This document shows positions 1 to 9,159 of a DNA stretch of 64,000 bases, in pieces. A program made the position numbers and the translations under genes. The notes beneath the pieces are model-generated. The model worked only from the letters and a program-made list of their open reading frames with translations. It ran no database searches and was not told where the DNA came from. Origin of the DNA: Acrasis kona (taxonomy: Eukaryota > Heterolobosea > Eutetramitea > Acrasida > Acrasidae). The DNA is taken from assembly GCA_026419775.2 (NCBI GenBank), contig JAOPGA020000762.1:62001-126000 (forward strand), given 5' to 3'. Position 1 is the stretch's first letter. Each line of letters starts with the position of its first letter.

Positions 1-159
1 GTTGCTGGTATATCTTCAATATTTTTGCCTTTGGAAACATTAGGTAGGAAATTGGACGATGTAGCGGTGGATAGTTTTAGTAGAATCGGAACCGAATCTG
101 AAAAGAAAAGTCTTATCCGAAGTCCTACCGAAGAAGAACTTCAACAAGATGAACAATAA
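1..159 (+). CDS. C-terminal end of a truncated unknown gene
   Basis: An open frame enters from the left edge and runs 52 codons to a TAA at 157-159. The visible piece begins with a short hydrophobic stretch ([15 protein letters not shown]) and ends in a charged Ser/Glu-rich tail ([12 protein letters not shown]). That could fit the cytoplasmic end of a membrane protein, but I do not recognise a family. Its stop lies about 47 bp from the stop of the convergent eL42 gene, a spacing typical of this gene-dense window. Evidence is limited to the uninterrupted frame and its position. Confidence 0.45.
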   Translation, partial: VAGISSIFLPLETLGRKLDDVAVDSFSRIGTESEKKSLIRSPTEEELQQDEQ

Positions 160-206
160 AAGTATTTGCACAATTAAGACATTTATTTGAAGCAAAGTTA
201 AACTTT

Positions 207-716
207 TTACGTGGCCTCTATAAAGTGTGTTAATATACCAACGTTTAAGAATAGAAGTCTTACTCTTCTTTTGTCCAATATCGAAGTGCTTGCAACGTTT
301 AAGAGCATGTTGGTGAGTGGTCTTGCATTTTAAGCATTGGAGCTTCAACACAATCTTCTTGGTTGTCTTTGCCTTCTTGTGGAAAACTGGTTTGGTTTGA
401 CCACCGAAACCTTGTTGTTTACGATCGTAACGTCTCTTACCCTGAGCATACAGACGAGCCTTACCAGCCTTGTATTGGGTGACCTTGTGCTTTTGATGGT
501 TTCTGCACTCTCTGCCTGAGCAAAAGGTTCTGATCTGTTTAGGGAAATTTACCTAAGAAATGAGTGAGTCACACATGCAAGAAAGTGATAGTGAAATGTA
601 GATAAATAATAACCGAGAATATTATGTGACAAAGCTACTTCATCAGGCAAATACGCGCATATTTAGTTCCACAGTTCTTCATCTACATTTCACTTCACAC
701 CAAAACAACATACCAT
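207..716 (-). CDS. RPL44: 60S ribosomal protein eL42 (L44/L36a)
   Basis: This is a large-subunit ribosomal protein that sits near the tRNA exit site. The spliced product is 100 residues, close to the usual 104-106. It shows the family landmarks: RTFCSGREC near the N-terminus, [34 protein letters not shown], then LQCLKCKT and [11 protein letters not shown], with the cysteines of the zinc site kept. Exon 1 is only the ATG (716-714). Intron 1 (713-553, GTATGT...TTAG) is 161 nt, far longer than other introns here. Intron 2 (263-218) is 46 nt and leaves a short terminal exon ending in Ala-Thr-stop. The three exons sum to 303 nt, a whole number of codons. The very end is the least certain part. Confidence 0.9.
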
Positions 717-1246
717 CTTAGATTATGACTTTTTCGAATTTTTCACAAGTTGATTTTTTTAGGATTGACCAATTATCGAAATTATTTTACAAAAACTAGT
801 TTGTTGGACATGAATCATTTGAAAACAAACATGCTCATACTACCAATAAGATAACGCAATGGTACATCCGGCATAATATTCGAGCTCATAATGAGAAAAA
901 ATGGAATATAATAACGGGAAGATTTATTATCAAGGAGTTGTTAATGCTTCTAGATTAAATCCGCACGTCGGTCATCTGTTCCAAAACCAGGTGTATACAC
1001 ATTACTTTTCCAAACCACGCCCATTAACAATTGCTGTCTTGTGCTGGCCGTGAGTTAAATTAAATGATAATCAGTGATTGAATTTTTTGATTATCATAAT
1101 CCCTCTTTATAATTGCTCAATTGTTATACTAGCTTCCTTCGACTTTTACTACTATTTGATATTTATTACTATGACATCGATATGTCGGTATTTTTGAAAG
1201 GCTACTTACTTCGTCAATAAATAATATACTACCTCATCACTGCTCG
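717..1246. other. Intergenic, divergent promoter region
   Basis: These 530 bp separate the divergent starts of the eL42 gene and the TBC gene. I see AT-rich sequence with no coding frame of note and no RNA gene. It presumably holds both promoters. Confidence 0.5.
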
Positions 1247-2360
1247 ATGTTTTCTCTGCGTTCGTGCTTACAAAACCTTTACAATGTCCTTATGAACGAA
1301 GAAGATTCAGACCTGGAAAAGTACCATTATTTTTCAATTTCAATGAACAGCGGTTGTTGACATTTTAGAGAGTTTAGAGAGCTTCTAGAAGCCGAAACTT
1401 TCGTGGACTTGGACAAATTAAGAGATCTTTCTAGACACGGAATACCGGAGGCACTCAGAGGTGAAGTATGGAAATACCTGCTAAGTGTGGCAAGTCCAGA
1501 CAAATGTAAGTCTCTCACATAACCATCCCTAAATGAGAAAGCAGAAGAAGTTACAAAGTTAAAGAGGCTGCGCAAAAGTTATGATGCAGTTAACAAAAAA
1601 GTGATAGTGCGTATTAAAAGAGAAATATATGCCACGTACTTTGATCAAAAGACGATGAAAACAAGAGCATTTGCTGGTCTACCAGAAAAACAACTATTAT
1701 TTGAGCAAGTTCTTATGGCGTACTTTTATTACCATGATGTACCATATGATCAAGGGTTTATATTCGTTTTAGCACCCTTTGTAAGGTAATGTTCATTTCA
1801 AGGTCCATTGTTAAAAATCTCAGAGTAGTAGACTTGGAGCACGACATTTATTATTCCTTCCAAGCTCTCATGAGTAAATTACATCCATTGTTCTTAATCT
1901 CACCAGAACTCAATTATGAAGGTGAGTTGATTACATCCATCGTCAGATCTCTTACGCTCGTGATAGTTGCTAAGCTCCAAATGTTATTCCGCCACACACA
2001 ACCAGACCTGCATGCTTATTTTGAAAGAGAAGAGATTGAGCCGAATGAATGGGCTTTGAACTGGATTAGATATTTATTATCGGCTGAACTCCCTTTAAAG
2101 TAAGTCACAAAATAGTAACAAACCCATCAAATTTTAGTTGTGTATCTCGTCTGTGGGACACGTACTTTGCGTCAAATGATTTGGACTTACATCCGTATGT
2201 TTGTTTGTCGGTCCTACAACATCATCATGAGACGTTGATGGAACTAGAATACAGTGAAATTTGTTTCTACTTGAGTAATTTACCCGAAATGAACATGGAC
2301 CACATTATTAAACAAGCCCACAATATTAGAGCGTTGGTGAAAGCGAGAGATTGGTTATAA
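1247..2360 (+). CDS. TBC-domain Rab GTPase-activating protein
   Basis: TBC proteins switch off Rab GTPases in vesicle traffic. Five exons join into a 317-residue protein; the introns are 1321-1368, 1506-1541, 1786-1823 and 2100-2137 (36-48 nt), and the exon sum is an exact multiple of three. Family signs are GIPEALRGEVWKYLL (the opening TBC motif), PYDQG (the YxQG glutamine-finger motif), and LPLNCVSRLWDTYF near the end. The classical IxxDxxR arginine-finger motif is not obvious in the matching segment (around KREIYATYFDQKT), so catalytic activity is uncertain. The ATG at 1247 is the first in frame. An AATAAA lies just after the stop. The protein is almost all TBC domain with no other recognisable module. 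Confidence 0.8.
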
Positions 2361-2708
2361 TTAAATAAAAATGTTTTATTATTGTGTATTGTTTTGAATA
2401 TAACGCTTTCCATCAAAGAGTTATCTCTTTGCGAGTTTACAGCATCTGGGTTTGGAATTGCTTTGCTCCTTCCATTGGAACTGCTGTTACGCGACCACAT
2501 TTTAAATTTACACATTCAACAAAAACTGGGTATTTCCTTTAAAACCAAGACTGATCGCAAAAGCACAATCTTATCTATCCTTAAAAGGCAAGTTCAATCA
2601 AAGAATGAAACCATTATAAGATAGAATAGTTTAGATTTTGAGTTTGTTTGCTTTCAACATCATCCCCACTCAACTTTGGAAAAGCGCCAACACAAATTCG
2701 TTAAAAAG
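2361..2708. other. Intergenic with overlapping unsupported open frames
   Basis: A short plus frame (2382-2624) and a minus frame (2267-2515) overlap here. The minus frame reads as Ser/Asn-rich and the plus as hydrophobic, and neither has a recognisable domain or clear splice context. The AATAAA at about 2363 fits polyadenylation of the TBC gene. The stretch also holds the NUF2 promoter. Confidence 0.4.
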
Positions 2709-4129
2709 ATGCAAGCCCCAATAGCGTCCACTAAAGAGCTTTTAGATTTCTTGAATCAACTTGAAGATATACAGGTTATCACAGAGACATTTAAAAATCC
2801 TAGACCAGATGATGTTAGACGCATATATTCAGCACTTGTTACCCATGTTCTGGACATTCGAACAGAAGACATTATTAATCAAAACAACCTACAAAAAAAC
2901 TCTGCGGACTACAGTACGACATCCATTAGTAATTACAACGAGGCGAGTTATGTTCTGACAAATCCAGAGGAGCACGTAGATTCTGTCATAGAGATGGAAT
3001 TTTACAAATACATGTAAGTTCATGGAATGAAAATGAAAGACTAACAACACCCAGACAAAAGATTTTAACATCGTCAGGATACATGGAATTTTCATTTAAG
3101 GATCTAATATCACCAACAGGACCCCGATTTGTCAAGCAACTAAGCGCAATTTTGAACTTACTTCGGTTCAGAGAGCATTATGCACTAAAAGAGTATGAAA
3201 CCATGATGTTCGACGCAACTGCCTACGAGGTCCAAAAAGAGGAGCTTGAGAAGTCTCTCGATGCAGACACCATCTTGCTATCACGTTTGCGAGAGAAAAA
3301 TCAAAACATTAATTCAAGCATAAAATCTCTAAAGAGCGAAACTACAGAACTAACGCAAACCTTAAGAGAACTTGACATCAACCGAGTCAAATTAGAACAA
3401 GAAGCCGCTAGATTACAAAAAATAAACGCAACCAACGCCCAAACACTTGCCAACGAAAAAGAACAAGTTACAAAACTTCAGGCAGAATGTGACATTCTAC
3501 AAACACAAATCGTTCACAATCCCGAGGAACTCAAAAAAAAAATTATAGAGCTAAGGACAACCATCGAAAAGACAAGAGCACAACAACAGGACAAGGAAAA
3601 CACGAGACAAAACATTTTGAGAGAAAGAGATGGCATTCGTAAGTTGGATAAGGACACTCAATCAGCCGTCAAATCTCTCTACGACTATGAAAAGGAAGCG
3701 AATAGAAGAACACAACAATTAAAGTCCATGCAAGATAAAAATAACATGATTGAAGAATTACAAGAGGACTGCAATCAACTCCTCGGAAACAAACAACATT
3801 TGATTCGGCAAACAAAGAATTTAGAAAACAAGATTGATAATTTGAAAAATGCAAATCAACAAAAGCAGAAAATGTCAATGCAGACCCTTTCAGATTTAAA
3901 GAATAAAAAGGTAAAGGTAACGGAGGAAGTTGATGCCATTCAAAGAAGAATCTATGAAGTACAGGTAGCAATTGCAAAGAAAAGGCAACAAGGAGAGGAT
4001 ATTTCTAGGAATCACAATGCGGAAATGTTACAAATGAAACAAGAGTATGAAGGATTGTCGTCGGTAGTGAGAAATGTTCATCAACGTCTTTATGACAGAA
4101 CGCCCCTTGTAGATATGACTAACCATTAA
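2709..4129 (+). CDS. NUF2: Kinetochore protein Nuf2 (NDC80 complex)
   Basis: Nuf2 pairs with Ndc80 and links kinetochores to spindle microtubules. The protein is 459 residues (human Nuf2 464), from two exons with one 41-nt intron (3014-3054). The N-terminal calponin-homology-like domain ends in the diagnostic block FKDLISPTGPRFVKQLSAIL followed by NLLRFREH, matching the conserved segment in which the family reads DLI.P...R....LSAILNFLRF. From about residue 150 to 440 the protein is a continuous heptad-rich coiled coil. I start at the ATG at 2709; upstream in the same frame only a TTG is available. The 3' end faces a minus-strand gene. Confidence 0.9.
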
Positions 4130-4490
4130 ATGTATAAAATAAATTGATTGATCGGATAATAACAGGTCCAACGCTTTTCTGAACGCACTAATATAAACTT
4201 TCTCCTTGTACCCAGGTGGACATTTTGAGCAATGATTATTATATTTTTGCTTCTCATGTCTTATAACGTCGGTTAAATTCATCAACCGCACCATTTCTTG
4301 TACGAGCATCTTCACGTCAACAGTGCCGTTATCACCAAACAAGATCACATCAAACCCCCGCTATACAAAAGATTAGTCCAACATGGCCGTCCTGAGAGGT
4401 TCCCGTTAATCCCATTTCGTCACCAACCTCCAAGAGTAATTTCTCCAACCAACTACCATCGCTATACCAACCACTACTACACTGCATCAT
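4028..4490 (-). CDS. Unknown protein, frame broken at a G-run
   Basis: A minus-strand coding region starts at ATG-ATG (4490-4485) and reads about 44 codons (WLEKLLLEVGDEMGL, SQDGHVGLIFCIAG). The frame then changes at a run of five G (C-run 4355-4359 on the plus strand). Past that point a second frame continues smoothly with FDVILFGDNGTVDVKMLVQ, SKCPPGYKEKVYISAF and KALDLLLSDQS. The text on either side reads as one protein, so I take the break as a one-base homopolymer error or a very recent mutation. The 3' end overlaps the NUF2 stop in antisense, and the true C-terminus may lie earlier. I do not recognise the family. Confidence 0.4.
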
Positions 4491-5505
4491 CTCCTGTTGT
4501 CACACCTATGCTGAATCAACTCAGCCACCGCTTCATAAACTCGAAGTTAGACTACCCCGAAGCCAACCACGATGTCTGATCAAAATCGCCGGACGCAACT
4601 CACCGAGGAATCAATACACGCCCAGTGTCGACGTAATAGAATCGATCGAACTAACACCGTCCGTCGTAAGAGGCTCGAGATCTACGGATGAGTAGACAGT
4701 ATTCTCCACGGGCAGACAAAAATTCACAGGAAATTGGACATCACTAGCGGAGCATTACACTGATGATATTCGGAAGAAGGGGAACGAGACCTTCTTTGGA
4801 ATGCACGTCAAACACCCTACGAAGGAAGTAGGGGAATGTACTGGACAACAGCCTCAACGCAAACTGTTCCTTCCAATACAGGCTTCAAGTGAACAAGGTC
4901 CAGAGCAAGATGACGACGGTACTAAGAAGATGACATAAGAGAGCCACCACACGGTACTTGCGACGACAAATCAATTAGGGGCTACATCGAAGACGTTAAA
5001 TAGTTAATGATTCAGAGTTTTGAACCGTTCATCAACCGCCGGGATACCTATAACAACAGCACTAAAACAATGCAACATCAATAACAACGACTTCAAAACT
5101 GTCCCCACAGACGAACATAGATACCATCGAAGGACAAAAAGATCAACAAATTTTAACAACGCATCACGGGCCACATGGACACGATTCGACCTTTCAAGGA
5201 GACGTTTATGGTCAAGACCAACAACCAGCTCAAATCAACTCTTCAGATAACATGATCGTTGTATGATTAGAATTATGATGAACATTCGGCACTCGATTAC
5301 AATCGCAGGATCAACATCAAAATCACACTAGCACACTAGTGGAACTACCACTATGGAAGATGCTCGAAGTACATTGATGCGATGAGGAAAATAGTATAAC
5401 ATGATATGACACTATATCCTCAAGGATTTACCTAGACAAGATGACATGAAACTTATCCTCAAGGATTTATCCCACACATTATCAAGATAATTAACTTCAC
5501 CTAGC
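4491..5505. other. GC-richer gene-poor stretch of unclear origin
   Basis: About 1 kb with visibly higher GC than its surroundings, short interrupted frames rich in Arg, Thr, Asn and Gln, and a repeated 16-base motif TATCCTCAAGGATTTA near 5413 and 5455. It lies next to a tRNA gene, a favoured landing place for several mobile elements, so it may be the worn remains of one. No reverse transcriptase, integrase, transposase or other domain is recognisable, and I assign no family. Confidence 0.35.
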
Positions 5506-5511
5506 AAAACA

Positions 5512-5608
5512 TATTCGCTGCCGGAATCGAACCGACGACCTCTGCCGATATAACCAATGTTAAAGCAGCTATCTAATATTAGATTTTGACCAACTGATAT
5601 AAGCGAAC
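5512..5608 (-). tRNA. tRNA-Val(AAC) with D-loop and anticodon-loop inserts
   Basis: Read on the minus strand, GTTCGCT pairs with AGCGAAT as the acceptor stem, followed by discriminator A. The D stem is TATC/GATA, the anticodon stem CTGCT/GGCAG and the T stem GTCGG/CCGGC around TTCGATT, giving a perfect B box GGTTCGATTCC. The A-box region TATATCAGTTGG is near consensus. A TTTT terminator follows at 5509-5506. The gene is 97 nt; removing 10 nt after position 37 leaves the canonical Val loop TTAACAC. The D-loop is 22 nt, about 13 more than normal (extra bases close to AAATCTAATATTA). With both inserts removed the body is exactly tRNA-sized. Identity as Val(AAC) depends on placing the insert at 37/38. 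Confidence 0.7.
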
Positions 5609-5759
5609 ATTCATGTTGAATGTGGAAATAAATACGTTATATGCTTGAAATATAAAAATCAATAGTGATATCTACTTTTCAAATTGACAAGTTGGAGTGT
5701 GATTATACAAAGGGTTAAAAATGTGATTGATTTCAAAAGAAATATATCCCTCACGAAAC

Positions 5760-5867
5760 ATGAACGCAATAGCCGTTGTATTGGTTGTCGTGGTTATGAT
5801 ATTGGCATTTCTCGTAGTCATGTATTATATATACAAGCATCTCGATGTTGTAATTAGTGCTGGTTAG
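5760..5867 (+). CDS. Possible 35-residue single-pass membrane micropeptide
   Basis: ATG at 5760 opens a 35-codon frame ending in TAG. After MNAIAV it is one continuous hydrophobic segment followed by YYIYKHLD, so the product would be almost entirely a membrane helix with a short positive end. It could also be a first exon or chance. It lies just upstream of the tRNA-Val gene's 5' end, in the opposite direction. There is no homology that I recognise. Confidence 0.25.
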   Translation: MNAIAVVLVVVVMILAFLVVMYYIYKHLDVVISAG

Positions 5868-6560
5868 AATGTATTTGACATTGTGCGATGTACATTAACC
5901 TTGATGGTAGTTACTTCATCTTCATTGTCTGTGTGACTATCAGCTCTGCTATGATCGCTCTCATTCTTGATATAGTCCTTGTAAAAAGCAGCAACTACTT
6001 TCGTTTTTGTATTGCTATGACCTATTTTTAACTTTACAAAACATAACCAGCATCCATTGTCCAATTAAAAACATCATTTTCGTTGGGGGCACTGTTCAAC
6101 AGCTGACTGATTTGATGTAAATAGCTGCTTAATAAATGAGAGCAGCATACAAATATATGGATTGTTGATTCCATCAAGCTTGACTGCAGCAGCATGAGCT
6201 CCAAGTCCATTAGGATTAGGCTTTCTAGGGTAGCAAACTGTAGGACCTCGACCTTCGAACAAGTGCTTTCTTAGCTGATGATATCTGATACTTCCAAACA
6301 ACTCTATCTATAGTGAGCTCTGAACCAAACTCAAGGTGCTTGGCAAATGTCTTATTTAAATCATCCACCATCCTTTGAAGTTCATCTTGACTAGAGCACA
6401 TTGCAGAGTAGATTGCCCAGAACCTATCATCACCCCACTTCATCTTTCCTTCGGTTCTGAGTTTTTTAATACAACTCCGCAATACTTTCTCTCTGTTAGA
6501 GCGATGGTCGCTGGCTTCAATCAAAACACCATGCAAATGGTATACATCCTGTATATCCAT
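5864..6560 (-). pseudogene. Decayed DDE transposase, possibly piggyBac-like
   Basis: Three minus-strand frames (6560-6225, 6301-6074, 6064-5864) overlap or abut and together look like one broken transposase. The middle piece reads RGPTVCYPRKPNPNGLGAHA, which resembles the segment after the first catalytic Asp in piggyBac-type DDE transposases (a conserved xRKPxPxG). The first piece ends ELTIDR where the family has a DE. At least one frameshift (near 6260) and an in-frame stop between the last two pieces show it is dead. I could not find terminal inverted repeats or TTAA target copies. The family call is weak; a decayed DNA transposon is more secure than the piggyBac assignment. Confidence 0.4.
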
Positions 6561-6767
6561 AAGTTTGTATACAGTGGCGTTTTTGTTTCTTGCCTCTTGC
6601 CTTAGAAGAGGTTTTTGATGCTAAGGAATGTAGATTGCTGTTTATTATATCCCTAATTATTATGATTTGCTGACTGATTATTCAAGAATGTGTATTTGAG
6701 CCTGTTACTTATTCTTGATTAAGGACCAGTTTATAATTCCAAATCATGTATCTTGTAATTTTGAACA

Positions 6768-6986
6768 ATGAATGATTCGATCGGAAAATCCAATTCAAAA
6801 TTGATTCCCTCCTTCGATGTCCTGGAGTTTCTGTTTTTAGCGAGCGAATATAACTTGTTGGTAAGGACATTCTCTAACGGGAAGATGGATTCTAGATTTT
6901 CGGTGGCCATTAATGCGTCATTACAATCTTGTGGCTTGTTAGAAAAGGATCTTGAGGATGATCGGTTAAAATTGATGTATTCCTAG
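6768..6986 (+). CDS. Small hypothetical protein or gene fragment
   Basis: A 72-codon frame from ATG 6768 to TAG, followed at once by AATAAA. The sequence (SFDVLEFLFLASEYNLL, FSVAINASLQSCGLL) has balanced, protein-like composition, with no membrane segment or domain I recognise. It lies between the decayed transposon and the secreted Cys-rich gene and might be a surviving tail of a longer gene. Confidence 0.35.
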   Translation: MNDSIGKSNSKLIPSFDVLEFLFLASEYNLLVRTFSNGKMDSRFSVAINASLQSCGLLEKDLEDDRLKLMYS

Positions 6987-7230
6987 AATAAAGCTTTATT
7001 TCGTTGTAAAAGTGCTCCAATGCCCTGAGAGCAAAGAAGTTAAGAGAGGAGCACAAATCGTTATTCTATTATTAAGTATGGGTTATTTTAGTCGGAATTT
7101 GGAGTTTTAAACTTTGGATCGTGGAAAAATACATGATTGGTTCCAACAATTGGTTCAGGAGATTCTGTCGCCGGTATATTACTTTAAATGAACGGTATAA
7201 CTCCGGCATTAGCAATTCCTCAAAAATCAC

Positions 7231-8346
7231 ATGAACATCACAATCCTATTGATTCTGTGCGCATTAGCAACATTGTCTATTGCAAATAGATGCCCCCCGG
7301 GACAATACTTCACAAATCCTCATTTTTACGTGCCATGCCCTGAATGTCCGCCAGGTACATTCTGCCCAGGAGATGATGCATTACATAACTGCCCAGACAA
7401 GACCTACCAAGATAAGAGTGGCCAAATAGGATGCAAGCCGTGTGAACATACGTCAGAGAGAAAGGACATTTGCTTTTTACAAGACATTCCAAAAGACTTT
7501 CGTGAGATTCGAGAATACACTAGCGAAGGTGCAGGCAAGATTACTAAGCTCTCCATCAAAAGCACTGCCCACTTTGTCATTCCAGATATCTACTCGGAGG
7601 TCGCATCCTTTAACATCTACCAAGTCTCAAGTAATGCCAGTCCAATCACTCTGTACGCATCAAATGCTACAGGAGCTCCATCTGAGGCCAATCATCAGTA
7701 CAAGGCAGTTGGAACTAATGTTACAGCACTCTTAAAGATCTCATCGAGCATCAAACCAACATACATTACACTAGAGTTACGAAGGCCCACAGTGATCTTT
7801 GTTGGACTATCCCACAGCAGTGCGCCAGTCGAAATTTTAGTTAAGCCTGGAATAACGAAGTATTTCCAAAAGGGCAGCAGTCAATTTGACGTACTCAACA
7901 AATTTGTCATCAAGAATGTGGCTTCTCCATCGAAAATTACCCTTACATTGAATGATCCTACAGATAGATTATTTGGATACTTGCTGTGGTCCAAAGACAA
8001 GAATATTCCATTCGCCAACCCAATGATCTACGATGAACAAGTAAAGAGTAATAAGAGTGGTCCAGTATCCATCAGCGTGGTTGATCAGGGAGACGTAACA
8101 ATCACATCATTGTCCAAACTGTGGGAGCCCGTAGGTAAAGACAACGAAGTTAAGCTAGAGATCACTCCATTGCAATAAGGCAAGTATGCAAAAATAAACT
8201 TTTTCTCTTTAGAAGGCACTGTTAATGGTTTTAAGAACGACGACTTTGATGGACGATCTCTTGTGATTGGTTTCAGAACAGGTCGTGGACATACAGGTTT
8301 TCGATCATCGCAATATAACATTGTTCTAAAATCATCGCATTATTAA
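7231..8346 (+). CDS. Secreted Cys-rich protein with GCC2/ephrin-receptor-like repeat
   Basis: A signal peptide (MNITILLILCALATLSIA) is followed by a Cys-rich module, residues about 20-80, with CPPGQYF, CPECPPGTFCPG and the C-x2-C spacing of GCC2/GCC3 or TNFR-like repeats. A beta-rich, threonine/serine-rich region with possible N-glycosylation sites follows. The first exon reads on to a TAA at 8176-8178 (315 residues). I prefer splicing of 8135-8212 (GTAAAG...TTTAG), which skips that stop and adds a 44-codon exon, GTVNGFKNDDFDGRSL...SSHY, ending at 8346 (345 residues). The region between is in the same frame throughout, with the TAA as its only stop. Likely an extracellular or surface protein; ligand unknown. 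Confidence 0.65.
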
Positions 8347-8376
8347 TTGTTTATCTCACTCAGGGAGTTTATGTTG

Positions 8377-8681
8377 TCTAACCCTTCGATCTCGAGGAAG
8401 ACCATGTAGAAAAAGATTCAATCACAGTTTTTAATGTTTCCATTGGGTCAGCTACCTCGTCCTCATCATCAAATAAATTTATAGAGAGATTTTGGAGGAA
8501 ATGGAGATTGTTTGCTCAGAGCTTTCATAGGTGCACGAAACCAGTTTGAACCAAAATATAATGTAGGAACTCTAGAGTTACGAAGATTGATTGTAGATTA
8601 CATTAGTTCAAACTTGTGCCCATCCATCCAAGTATGCACTAGCAAATGTGACAAAAAGCACACTGATTGTGTATACTGACT
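8377..8681 (+). pseudogene. Remnant of an OTU-type deubiquitinase
   Basis: A frame at about 8488-8681 reads GGNGDCLLRAF, then VGTLELRRLIVDYISSN, matching the start of OTU cysteine proteases (typically DGNCLFRA, later ELR..VVDYI). The upstream stretch, PFDLEEDHVEKDSIT to NKFIERF, is in a different frame, so one frame change near 8490 separates them. The Asp three residues before the catalytic Cys is replaced by Asn. A possible intron (GTATGC from about 8632 to a TAG near 8690) could extend it, but no later OTU motifs appear before the tRNA gene. I call it a broken or partial gene. Confidence 0.4.
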
Positions 8682-8821
8682 ATTGTAGAGTAATCTCAAA
8701 GAGAACATTTCTAAATTCAAATCTCTTTATAACATAACATTAATAAACAAGGAAGCAGCTCATTTTGTAGCCCTCATAACGTTAAAATGCAATAGTCAAG
8801 TATTTTCACGAGTTTTTGTAT

Positions 8822-8912
8822 GTGTTCGTGGCCGAGCGGTCAAAGATGATTATGGCGGCAGACTAGAAATCTGTTATCGAAAGATGCGCAGGTTCAAATC
8901 CTGCCGAACACG
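8822..8912 (+). tRNA. tRNA-Ser(AGA) with enlarged D-loop
   Basis: The acceptor stem GTGTTCG/CGAACAC is perfect. The D stem is GCC/GGC, the anticodon stem GCAGA/TCTGT surrounds loop CTAGAAA (anticodon AGA), the class II variable arm is TATC-GAAA-GATG, and the T stem GCAGG/CCTGC encloses TTCAAAT. A TTTT terminator lies at 8915-8918. The gene is 91 nt. Ordinary eukaryotic tRNA-Ser has a D-loop like GAGTGGTTAA; here that is GAGCGGTCAA followed by ten extra bases (AGATGATTAT) before GGC. Everything else is canonical, so this is probably a functional gene with an insert or non-canonical intron. Confidence 0.85.
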
Positions 8913-9159
8913 ACTTTTACTAAAACCAGGTATAGAGCTTGGAATCTCTGTGGCAGCATTTTCGTGACCGTACAATATATCAAATCTCAACCCATGAGAG
9001 AAATTCTATTTGTTCACAAAACTATTAAGGAGCTATGGTTTATATTGTGCACTGCTTTCCTGAAGTAATCTAGGATTAAAATTTGAGTAAATGTATACAA
9101 GATGAGCTACAAAGTGTGTGTTATACAAATGATGGTGTTTATAAATTATGTTCATATTA

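Noticed and set aside
2267-2624. Two overlapping opposite-strand open frames between the TBC and NUF2 genes
   Set aside because: Each lacks a domain, splice context and start support, and the minus frame extends into TBC coding sequence. Left as intergenic.
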